Shown: positions 12,441 to 22,400 of the stretch, piece by piece
Numbering within the stretch: the first letter of the stretch is position 1
Layout of the letters: each line of letters starts with the position of its first letter
Assembly: GCA_947561585.1 (NCBI GenBank)
Contig: CANNZV010000858.1
Location: 124,001-188,000 of the forward strand
Source: Caprella mutica
Taxonomy: Eukaryota > Arthropoda > Malacostraca > Amphipoda > Caprellidae
Reading direction: 5' to 3'
Length of the DNA: 64,000 bases
Translations under genes and position numbers: made by a program
Notes under the pieces: model-generated
The model's database searches: none
The model's input: the letters and a program-made list of their open reading frames with translations, nothing else
Told to the model about the DNA's origin: nothing

Positions 12441-12585
12441 TATTTAGTTACTCCATTTATTTATCATTCTATCATTTACACTCTTCAAATACATTCAAAT
12501 TAATTCTGTAAGCTTCATTTCGCGATTTACCTTCATTTCATGCTCATTTCGCGAAATACCTTCATTTCGCGATTTAGTCATACCC
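12441..12585. repeat. Right terminal inverted repeat of the MULE (outer part)
   Basis: This is the inverted copy of 6293-6440, ending GCGATTTAGTCATACCC immediately before the GCTAGTGAC duplication. Confidence 0.88.
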
Positions 12586-12594
12586 GCTAGTGAC

Positions 12595-13109
12595 AGCTAC
12601 GAGTTATAGGTAGGCCCAGTTGCGAAAAACGACTCCTTTGAAATATAAAAATTCTATCCGACTCCTCGATCTATATAGAGACAGCTGTATAGAAACTATA
12701 TTAAAACAATCCGACTCCTTTTAATTTACATTCAAGTATTAGGTAGTAATGAAATCATTTGAATTCAATTATAATTAGAATAAATACAATAACAAATTTT
12801 TGTATCATAGTTACGGGCTTACGGGCTACGGCAACCTATGCCAACTTATTTATGGTCTGTACATGGAAGTTGGAATTCCTCTGACTGTTTCAAAAAACTG
12901 AGAAATAGCTGTTATTAGCTGCCAACATTTTTCATCAATTTGTCTAGTCCTCCAACATTTTTCCCAGTTTCCCCTCCAATAATTAATGGTAATCCATGTT
13001 CCAATTCCAAAGTGTGGCAGGAAAGTCACCAGTTTAGTGAGAAAATGGATCCAGGTCGCCACATTTAAGGTACCTACTTTAAAGGAGAAATTTGACTTCC
13101 TAGTGAAGA
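12595..13109. other. Intergenic sequence with decayed dispersed repeats
   Basis: At 12950-13000 a reverse-complement relative of the 13595-13836 element can be seen (CCAACATTTTTCCCAGTTT, AATAATTAATGGTAA). At 13010-13065 AAAGTGTGGCAGGAAAGTCA and GGATCCAGGTCGCCA recur near 18366 and 18660. No gene was recognised. Confidence 0.5.
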
Positions 13110-13590
13110 TTTTACACTTGGAAACATCCCAGGTAACCAAGTAAAATAGTAAGTCTCTTAAACTCACCATTTGTCTCTCCAGCTCTTTCCAAAATTCAAC
13201 AAATTCTCTCCAAAATGATCAAATTTTCATAAATTCTCTCCAAAATAACATTGTAGCATAGGAGAAAAATAGATAAAACTCGCCATTTGCATTTGAAGGG
13301 CTCAAAATAACTGTCACAAACTCGCCATTAAAATGGCGAGTTTGGACATGCTTTATTACTTGGCCAGGTAATAAAGCATGTCCAAACTCGCCATTTTAAT
13401 GGCGAGTTTGTGAGTCATTTTGAGCGCCTCACTTGTAAATGGTGAGAAAAATCTATTTTTCTCCTATGTTACAATGTCATTTTGGAGAGAATTTATGATA
13501 GTTTGATCATCTTGAAGAGAATTTCAGTGATTATTGGAGAGGCAAATGGAGAGTTTATGAGCCATACTTTTTTACTTGGGAAACATCTTT
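13110..13590. repeat. Foldback repeat centred near 13365
   Basis: The arms at about 13110-13360 and 13370-13590 are inverted copies. Landmarks are AAACTCGCCATTTTAATGGC, TAATAAAGCATGTCC, and TTCTCCTATG beside ACAATGT and TTTTGGAGAGAATTTATGA. A third single-arm copy lies at 14073-14300 in the same sense as the right arm. Clear element ends and TSDs were not found. Confidence 0.8.
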
Positions 13591-13594
13591 ATGC

Positions 13595-13836
13595 CCAGTC
13601 TGTATTTCGTGGTAAATTCCACAGACATGTCGGTGGAATTTTTTCCCCTTTGAATATAATATTCTGGCAAAGTCAGTGGATTTTTAGCTATTTATTCCTA
13701 TGTTACCATTAATTTTCGGTGGATAAATTGGAAAAATGTTGGTGGATCAGCCAAATTATTGGAATTTTATGGTGGATTTTATTTTTTCAGCTTTTTGATA
13801 AAGTCAGTGGGATTTTGTGCACCAAATACAGACTGG
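13595..13836. mobile_element. hAT-like MITE with CCAGTCTGTATTT ends
   Basis: The ends CCAGTCTGTATTT and AAATACAGACTGG are inverted copies. An exact 8-bp duplication CTTTATGC flanks it (13587-13594 and 13837-13844). The interior has TCCACAGACATGTCGGTGGA and AAATGTTGGTGGATCAGCC. A diverged copy lies at 18396-18630. Confidence 0.85.
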
Positions 13837-14072
13837 CTTTATGCTTCATGCCTGTGCATCTCTAAGATCTCTTGAGACTATTTTAATTTTGGGAGTGATT
13901 TACTCCTTATTTACATGTTTTTCAACTTATTTAACCCCTCAAAAGTTGCCAATATACTGGCGACTTTGTCCATACTTTAAAACATGGATGGTAATATAGG
14001 AATTGAATTAATACCTAGCTAAATTCTAAATATCCTCTGGCAGACTGGCATTGCAGGAACTTTTTTATTTGG

Positions 14073-14300
14073 CCAAGTAATAAAGCATGTCCAAACTCGC
14101 CATTTTAATGGTGAGTTTGTGACAGTTTTTTTGAGCCCTTCAATTGCAAATGGCGAGTTTTATCTATTTTTCTCCTATGCTACAATGTTATTTTGGAGAG
14201 AATTTATGAAAATTTGATCATTTTGGAGAGAATTTGTTGAATTTTGGAGAGACAAATGGTAAGTTTATGAGACATACTATTTTACTTGGTAATATTTGGG
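14073..14300. repeat. Single-arm copy of the 13110-13590 foldback repeat
   Basis: It begins GGCCAAGTAATAAAGCATGT and continues through AAACTCGCCATTTTAATGG, TTTTGGAGAGAATTTATGA and ACTATTTTACTTGGT. It is closest to the reverse complement of the left arm near 13140-13370, so the two may be ends of one larger element. Confidence 0.75.
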
Positions 14301-15047
14301 AAATTGAATATCTGCCAGACTGCTGACATATCATTGGAAATTTGGAATTTACTTCCAAATACAATCTGGCTTACCAGACTGCAGGAACTGGTAAAGTATT
14401 CTCCAAGAGAATGAAGAGATCATCTATTTTGGCTTCAGTTCTCACCAGTCTGCCTAGTCAAGAGTATGTACCAAGTCGCCGATTAATTGTCTACTTAAAA
14501 TTTGTGAAAGTAAGTATCTTTCACATATTTAGACGACTAATGAGCACTCAAATTAGATTTGAAATTAAAATTGGTGACTCATAATCATTAATGGCAGAAC
14601 CGCGCAATGCGCATCATTGTTGAAATGTAAACAAAGCAGCCATTTTGTTTTGATTTGGCACGATGTAGAATTCAAATTGTATATTAGTTTTCTGTTTTCA
14701 GTGTTCTTTTGTTATGAATGATGTGGTCACTACTTGTCATTTTAATTTGATGCTCTCTGACTAATTATCGAAAAAAAAATGAATAACTATGAAAGAAAGT
14801 AGGCCTCTCTCAGGCTCTCTGTGATTGGCTGATATCAGTTGTATGCCTCTCTAGTCTCTCTGAATGGCTGATACGCTCTCAATTAATTTGGGTAGTTATA
14901 ATAATATTGGTGTTTTGACGACTGTCTACTTTCAAAATTGGAATTAAATTATGACGACTGGCGACTGCATTACTAATTTTTGTTGACTTATTTTTGAAAA
15001 AAAATATTTACCTATTGGCGACTCAATGAACATTTTCTGGAACTAGG
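14301..15047. other. Intergenic, fragments of CAGACTGCAG-type repeats
   Basis: At 14371-14455, ACCAGACTGCAGGAACTGGT and CACCAGTCTGCC mark a small inverted-repeat copy. Around 14590-14620 there is a GCGCAATGCGCAT word. No gene was recognised. Confidence 0.45.
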
Positions 15048-15296
15048 CCAGTCTGCAGAACATGGGACATTTTTAACATTTTCTGTGCGAACAATCCTTA
15101 ATTTCCTCCTATATTCAGTTATTCACATGTATTTTACTGAGAACAGAAGCCAAAATAGAGGATTTCTTGGAGAACACTTTACCAGTTCCTGCAGTCTGGT
15201 GTTCTCAGTTAAATTACTTAAATACATGTAAATATAGGAGGAAATTAAGGAGTTCGCACAGAAAATGTTAGAAATGTCCCATATTCTGCAGACTGG
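15048..15296. mobile_element. 249-bp palindromic MITE (CCAGTCTGCAG ends)
   Basis: The ends CCAGTCTGCAGAACATGGGA and its near complement (TCCCATATTCTGCAGACTGG) pair. Inner landmarks also pair: CATTTTCTGTGCGAAC with GTTCGCACAGAAAATG, and CCTTAATTTCCTCCTATA with its complement. A half copy lies at about 15395-15535. I could not find a convincing TSD. Confidence 0.8.
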
Positions 15297-15904
15297 CAGT
15301 GGCTTAATCTGACTGTCTAGCTACTTATTTAATATTTTGAATATTCTATAATAATTCTGATAGTGTCACCATACTGCATAAAATGATAAACTGGTAAAGA
15401 CTGTAAAGTGTTCTCAAAGAAATCCTCTATTTATTTTTGGCTTCTATTCTTGGTAAAATACATGTAAATATATGAGGAAATTAAAGATTTTTCGCACAGA
15501 TAATGTTAAAAATATCCTATATTTTTCAGACTAGGATAGTGATATCATGATATGTAGGTATTTAATATTTAGTAGCGTCGGACCCGGGTGGCTTTGTGCA
15601 TTTTCCGCATACTTTGATTTTACGAAAAAACTAGAGAAGTCAGCAATCTGATTTTGTGTGTGCAGATAGATGAAGGATAGACCTAGGAGCACACCAAGTT
15701 TCAACTCTTCACGTTCAATAGAAAAAAGTTATCGAAAAACTGTGCGCAAAGATCGTGGGGATAAACCGGGTGAATTTTGGGCACTTACCGGGCGCAAGTA
15801 CACCCAATGTATGCGGTAAATGCACAAAGCCACCCGGGTCCGACGCAAGTTCACCCTATGTATAAAGTGTGCATAAAAAATCTAACCCCGATATGCTATA
15901 CATC

Positions 15905-16316
15905 TGCCGTGAATCTGCCCCAATCTTCTATGCAACTGCCCCAATCTTCTATGCAACTGCCCCAATCTTCTATGCAACTGCCCCAATCTTCTATGCAACT
16001 GCCCCAATCTTCTATGCAACTGCCCCAATCTTCTATGCAACTGCCCCAATCTTCTATGCAACTGCCCCAACCTTCTATGCAACTGCCCCAACCTTCTATG
16101 CAACTGCCCCAACCTTCTATGCAACTGCCCCAACCTTCTATGCAACTGCCCCAACCTTCTATGCAACTGCCCCAACCTTCTATGCAACTGCCCCAACCTT
16201 CTATGCAACTGCCCCAATCTTCTATGCAACTGCCCCAATCTGCTGTGCAACTGCCCCAATCTGCTGTGCAACTGCCCCAATCTGCTGTGCAACTGCCCCA
16301 ATCTGCTGTGCAATTG
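15905..16316. repeat. 21-bp minisatellite, about 19 copies
   Basis: The unit contains CTGCCCCAATCTTCTATGCA. Blocks differ as AATCTTC, AACCTTC and AATCTGCTGTG. Frames on both strands stay open because the unit is a multiple of three. Confidence 0.95.
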
Positions 16317-16830
16317 CCGTGAGGCTGCTGTGCAATTGCCGTGAGGCTGCTGTGCAATTGCCGTGAGGCTGCTGTGCAATTGCCGTGAGGCTGCTGTGCA
16401 ATTGCCGTGAGCCTGCTGTGCAATTGCCGTGAGGCTGCTGTGCAATTGCCGTGAGGCTGCTGTGCAATTGCCGTGAGTCTGCAATGCAATTGCCGTGAGT
16501 CTGCAATGCAATTGCCGTGAGTCTGCTGTGCAATTGCCGTGAGTCTGCTGTGCAATTGCCGTGAGTCTGCTGTGCAATTGCCGTGAGTCTGCTGTGCAAT
16601 TGCCGTGAGTCTGCTGTGCAATTGCCGTTAGTCTGCTGTGCAATTGCCGTTAGTCTGCTGTGCAATTGCCGTGAGTCTGCTGTGCAATTGCCGTGAGTCT
16701 GCTGTGCAATTACCGTGAGTCTGCTGTGCAATTGCCGTGATGCTGCAGTGGAATTGCCGTGAGGCTGCAGTGGAATTGCCGTGAGGCTGCAGTGGAATTG
16801 CCGTGAGGCTGCAGTGGAATTGCCGTGATA
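16317..16830. repeat. 22-bp minisatellite, about 23 copies
   Basis: The unit contains GTGCAATTGCCGTGAGTCTG. It follows the 21-bp array without a gap. The last 21-bp units (TGCTGTGCAACTGCCCC) grade into the first 22-bp units (TGCTGTGCAATTGCCGTG), so one array appears to have mutated into the other. Confidence 0.95.
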
Positions 16831-16857
16831 TAGGAGTATCGGGGATGAATATCACAG

Positions 16858-17877
16858 GTTTATTAATGAATAAGAGCTCTTTTAACTTTATTAATGAATA
16901 AGAGCTCTTTTAACTTTATTAATGAATAAGAGCTCTTTTAACTTTATTAATGAATAAGAGCTCTTTTAACTTTATTAATGAATAAGAGCTCTTTTAACTT
17001 TATTAATGAATAAGAGCTCTTTTAACTTTATTAATGGATAAGAGCTCTTTTAACTTTATTAATGAATAAGAGCTCTTTTAACTTTATTAATGAATAAGAG
17101 CTCTTTTAACTTTATTAATGGATAAGAGCTCTTTTAACTTTATTAATGAATAAGAGCTCTTTTAACTTTATTAATGAATAAGAGCTCTTTTAACTTTATT
17201 AATGAATAAGAGCTCTTTTAACTTTATTAATGAATAAGAGCTCTTTTAACTTTATTAATGAATAAGAGCTCTTTTAACTTTATTAATGAATAAGAGCTCT
17301 TTTAACTTTATTAATGAATAAGAGCTCTTTTAACTTTATTAATGAATAAGAGCTCTTTTAACTTTATTAATGAATAAGAGCTCTTTTAACTTTATTAATG
17401 AATAAGAGCTCTTTTAACTTTATTAATGAATAAGAGCTCTTTTAACTTTATTAATGAATAAGAGCTCTTTTAACTTTATTAATGAATAAGAGCTCTTTTA
17501 ACTTTATTAATGAATAAGAGCTCTTTTAACTTTATTAATGAATAAGAGCTCTTTTAACTTTATTAATGAATAAGAGCTCTTTTAACTTTATTAATGAATA
17601 AGAGCTCTTTTAACTTTATTAATGAATAAGAGCTCTTTTAACTTTATTAATGAATAAGAGCTCTTTTAACTTTATTAATGAATAAGAGCTCTTTTAACTT
17701 TATTAATGAATAAGAGCTCTTTTAACTTTATTAATGAATAAGAGCTCTTTTAACTTTATTAATGAATAAGAGCTCTTTTAACTTTATTAATGAATAAGAG
17801 CTCTTTTAACTTTATTAATGAATAAGAGCTCTTTTAACTTTATTAATGAATAAGAGCTCTTTAACTTTATTAATGAA
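16858..17877. repeat. 28-bp minisatellite, about 36 near-identical copies
   Basis: The unit contains TTATTAATGAATAAGAGCTC followed by TTTTAACT. AAGAGCTCTT is a 10-bp palindrome. Copies are almost identical (occasional GGATAAG in place of GAATAAG, and one 1-bp deletion near the right end), which suggests recent amplification or homogenisation. Confidence 0.97.
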
Positions 17878-18395
17878 TGTGCGCTAGTCCACCTGTGAAT
17901 TAAAATATTCCCAGGGTTTTCTTGCGCATCTAGTAAATGGGTTATATCTCAATAATTTATAATTATTATTTAAATCATCTTACATGACATTAATCTGCAG
18001 TAAATTATGCGTATCCAACGTAAATTGCAATCAAATTTGAGCATAATTATCAAACCTACAGCATAGTTCGCGGAGATTCGATTCTAGTCCAAAATAATTA
18101 TTTTGCTATAAAAAACATAGGTCTCTGTTTGAACACTTAGTATCTATACTTAATCTTTTACGATTTTCGTGAAATTTATGGACTAGGGGGTTTAAAAGCT
18201 GCTCTTTCCAATGGTGTTGTCAGATTTGAAATATTTTTACGCATTCGCCGTCAATTACCGATGCGCAACTTTACCCGGAATGTTGAAGTGCGCAAGGCCA
18301 CCCGGTCTGACGCTAGTAGGTACAAATCGTACAATAGTATGTAGTTGATTGAACACCATGTTTCAAAGTGTGGCAGGAAAGTCACCAGTTTTAAA

Positions 18396-18630
18396 CCAGT
18401 CTGTATTTCATGATAAATTCCACCAACTTGTCGGTGGAATTTTTCTCCTTTGAAAATAATATTCCAGCAAAGTTGGTGGATTTTTAGCTATTTATTTCTA
18501 TGTTACCATTAATTTTCGGTGAATAAATTGGGAAAATGTTGGTGGATCAGCCTAATTATTGGAAATTTATGGTGGATTTTTCCGCTTTTTGAGAAAGTCA
18601 GTGGAATTTTGTGTACCAAATACAGACTGG
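18396..18630. mobile_element. Second copy of the CCAGTCTGTATTT MITE
   Basis: It has the same ends and interior as 13595-13836. The similarity continues beyond the element: 18700-18850 matches 13850-14000 (TATTTACATGTTTTTCAACT, CTTATTTAACCCCTCAA), so a larger segment is duplicated. Confidence 0.8.
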
Positions 18631-19334
18631 CCAGTTTAGACTGTTTAATGAGAAATTGGATCCAGGTCGCCATATTACACTTGAAAACATCATAATGATT
18701 AATTTCTGATGCATTTGCATGATGTGCATCTCTTGAGATTATTTTGGGATGGATTCACTTGCTATTTACATGTTTTTCAACTTATTTAACCCCTCAAGAG
18801 TCGCCAATATACTGGTGACTTTGTCCATTCTTTCAAACATGGATTGAACATAACTCCAATACATTAATTTGTTGTCTTATGCCATGTTTCAACTTTCAAA
18901 GTGAGGCCGGTTTCAGGAAAGTCACCAATTTAGTGAGAAAATGGATCAAGGTCTGAGGTCTCCACATTTAAGATACCTAAAAACCAGTCTGCAAAGTGTC
19001 TCAAATCTGTCTCCAAGATTTTATTTTGTGACTTAGTAGCTGAGTAGCAGATTCAGAATCTCCCGTAGCTAAATTAATGTTTACATTGGAATTAATTCAA
19101 ATTCTCCTGCAGGCCGCAGCTAAATTAATGGTTAAATAGGAGTTAATTCAAGATACAATTTCTAAAGTTGGGCTCAGATTTGTTGCAGAGAGACTGAGAG
19201 TCTTGGAAATTTACCTCTTATTTTTCCCCTGATATGTGCCACCAAATACACACTGGTCATCACATCACTGTCTTGATCTTATTGTCTATAAATCTCTACT
19301 CAGTTTAATAATAAATGATTTTGCTTATTTCCAG
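18631..19334. other. Region upstream of ACADL, possible 5' untranslated intron
   Basis: No coding exon was seen. TTGCTTATTTCCAG ends at 19334, 27 bases before the ATG, and could be an acceptor joining a 5' untranslated exon to exon 1. The promoter itself was not recognised. Confidence 0.35.
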
Positions 19335-19361
19335 ATTAATCAATAGCTAATTTAATCCAAA

Positions 19362-19444
19362 ATGTCTTTCCTTGCTAAATCTTTGTGCAGAAGTGCATCT
19401 CTTGTCAACAAAGGTGTCTTTAGTCGTACCATTGCTACTACCAG
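19362..19444 (+). CDS. ACADL: ACADL exon 1
   Basis: It starts ATGTCTTTCC and encodes MSFLAKSLCRSASLVNKG and on, the basic targeting leader. It ends in phase 2 at ACCAG followed by GTTTGT. Confidence 0.9.
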
Positions 19445-22400
19445 GTTTGTTCTGACTGTTAAGTTAGTTTGGAGAAAGCTAAAATGAAGGATAATATGTA
19501 GGAGTTTAGTAGATTAATAAAGAATGATATTGTTTACTATAAATTCAAGAAACAAAAATATTGTTATACTTTCAAATTAGCCAAGGTACACAATAGCCCA
19601 TTTGAGTAAAATTAATAAAAAAAAATTTCACTTTATCTACTTCATATAAACATTTAGCTCGTACAAACAAAACTATTTCTTTATAGCTAATTGAGAAATT
19701 AGGGAAACTTATTTCACTTTATCATAAATTTTCATTGAATAATTTTCTTACATTTACAATTATTCAAACTCTGTCATTTAAGAAATTGAAAGTCTCTACC
19801 TAATTCTTTTTGTTTTCTCAGCCGCTTGCAATCAGAATCTCGCAAACCCACAGCTCAATGTGACACAATGATGGACATTGGTTCAAGAGACCTCTTCAAT
19901 GAGGATTACGACATCTTGAGAGAATCGGCAAGAAAATTCTTTGCAGACGAAGTTGTTCCTTTCCATAATCAGTAAGTTGTGATGGCTTTTAAATTTGGTA
20001 AAGATTGAATTATCTGTTTTTTATTGTAAACCTGTGATAGGGCAAATTACAAATTATCGGTCAGTTGCACTTCTAAAGTTATAGCTACAAGAAAAATGAT
20101 ATAGCTAATAGTTATTATTTAAATTTTCTTACATGATTGAAGATGTGGAACTGACCGATAATTTAGAACTTGCCCTAGTGCTGAAATTTTTCGCATTGCA
20201 TAATATTATTTCTAAAACAGTTTATTTGATACTTCAGATGGGAGAAAGATGGCCAAGTCTCCAAAGAGGTTTGGTTGAAAGCTGGAGAGGCAGGTTTCCT
20301 TGGAGTAGACACTCCTGATAAATTTGGAGGAATTGGAGGGGACTTCCTCCACGGTACAGTAATCATGGAGGAACAATCTTACTGCAACTGCTCTGGCCCA
20401 GGATTTGCCCTCCACTCACACATCGTGATGCCTTACATCACTGAATACGGAACCCAGGACCAGATAGATAGGTTCATCCCTGACATGACTGCTGGCAAGA
20501 AGATTGGAGCTATTGCCATGTCTGAGCCTGGTGCTGGTAGTGATTTACAGGGAGTGATGACCAATGCCAGGAGAGATGGTGATGACTGGATCCTCAATGG
20601 GTCAAAGACATTCATCACAAACGGATGGATGGCCGATGTTGTGGTTGTAGTCACGGTGACCAAGCCTGATGCCAAGAGCCGCGCTCACGGTATCTCCCTT
20701 TTCCTTGTGGAAGATGGTATGCCTGGTTTCATCAAAGGAAGTAAACTTAAGAAAATGGGACTCAAGGCTCAGGTAAAATAATTTGAAACTAATAATTTTA
20801 TTGAACAAAAAGATTACAAATTCAAAACTTTCCATAAGCTAATAATAATAGCTAACTATTTAAAGAAAAGTAAAGAATAGCAATATCTAATTCCTTGAAA
20901 AGCTATAAAAATTACTTTAGGTCAGAATAAAAACTTCTGTTTTCTAAATTAAGCTTCGAAATGGCTCTCATGTTTTTAGTAGCTAGATAATGATTAAGGC
21001 CTGTTTTGTGTTTATCTATACTAAATTATCTTTCCGACAGGACACTGCCGAGCTGTTCTTCGAAGATGTGAGACTTCCTTCTACAGCTCTTCTAGGGAAA
21101 GAGAACCACGGTTTCTACAAACTGATGGAACAGCTGCCACAGGTAACTATGTGTTGCCTTAAATAACTTGAAACGGTTTGTGGCCATTTTCCAAAATAGG
21201 CCAGTTACCTTTCCAATTATTAGTAGTGCATTTTGTTTTTGTTTATATACTATCATTAGCCTTTTCAATTTATTCTATTTATTTAATAGAAAGTGTTTTT
21301 CTCCAATGGATATAATTAGATCCATTACAAACCATACATTATTCTATAATGAACTAACCTCTGTACCTTATGAACATATTAAGTTTAGTCTGCCGAAATT
21401 GCCATTGGTTTTCTATGCATCTTTATATAGTAAATTAGTTGTATTTCATGAAAGGGAAGCTCTATCAGTACAACTCTTCAATAATTGAGTCATGTGTAGT
21501 GAACCAAACTAATTTTAGAGTCATGAGAAATGAAATGGCTTGCTATGTCCTACAATGAATTTATTTTTAAAAAAGTGTAGTCTGCCATGACAATGTTAAA
21601 TCTTCTATTGTAAACTGGTTGAACTTCACTATAGAGGAGTTCTACTGTAGTTAGTAGGTAATGAGGGGATATATCAAATATTTTAATGATACAGATATGA
21701 TTCTGATAATCCAAATAATCCGATTTCCGTTAGGATTACGATTAATCATGCCATCACTAGTATTTACTTTGATTACATGCTAATGCTTAAATTTTTAACA
21801 GGAGCGCCTGCTCATTGGCATCATGTCAGTTGCAAACTGTGAGTGGATGTTTGAGACTACCCGTGCTTACGTCAAGGAGAGGAAAGCTTTCGGAAAGACT
21901 CTCTCAAACCTTCCTGTGAGTATTGCAAACATCAGCCCATAAAAAGCTATAATGAAACCTATAATTAGGAAATAATAAATCAATTAACAATATGAATAAA
22001 TAATTATATATATTGCAATCTTTTTTACCAAAATTAATTTAAAGTTTCTTGTGATATAGATTTGATAAAATTATATCATAATAAATAAATAACAATTGAA
22101 TAATATTTCAGTTATTCAGATCATTAAACAATGATAAAGTGTGCAGTACATCAAACTAGCGGATACAACAAACAACATAACTGCCATTTATGATGAGATT
22201 TTCAAAACATTCCTCATTCATTCCAAATCAAAATTTCCTGCCACCGCTTATTTATTAAAAATTAAATGTGGTGTTTATTTAATATATTACCGTATAATTT
22301 TTTCTTCAGACCATTCAGCACAAATTGGCTGAGATGAAGACTAAGATTTGTGCCGCCAGAGCTTTCACTGACCAATGCCTTACACTGCACAACAAGGGAC

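Larger units (their letters stand above)
6293..12585 (+). mobile_element. 6.3-kb Mutator-like (MULE) transposon with expanded terminal repeat
   Basis: The ends are inverted copies: GGTATGACTAAATCGCG at the left (6294 on) and its complement at the right (to 12584). Similarity continues for about 150 bp through AAGGTATTTCGCGAAATGA, TGTATTT and AATGATAGAATGAT landmarks. An exact 9-bp duplication GCTAGTGAC flanks it (6284-6292 and 12586-12594), the TSD length typical of MULEs. Inside is a broken MULE transposase (7222-8129), a 24-bp array, and a 51-bp array of some 66 copies. That array is the same sequence as about six units in the left terminal repeat (6430-6760) in reverse orientation, so the right terminal repeat appears to have been amplified. 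Confidence 0.9.
15575..18313. mobile_element. 2.7-kb element with GCGTCGGACC ends carrying three minisatellites
   Basis: The left end GCGTCGGACCCGGGTGGC pairs with the right end GCCACCCGGTCTGACGC. TAGTA directly flanks both (15570-15574 and 18314-18318), a possible 5-bp duplication. A reverse-complement copy of the left end also lies inside at 15810-15846, so the first 272 bp are themselves a palindrome. Between the ends sit arrays of 21, 22 and 28 bp. No transposase was seen. The superfamily is unknown, and the outer boundary is inferred from the end match. Confidence 0.55.
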
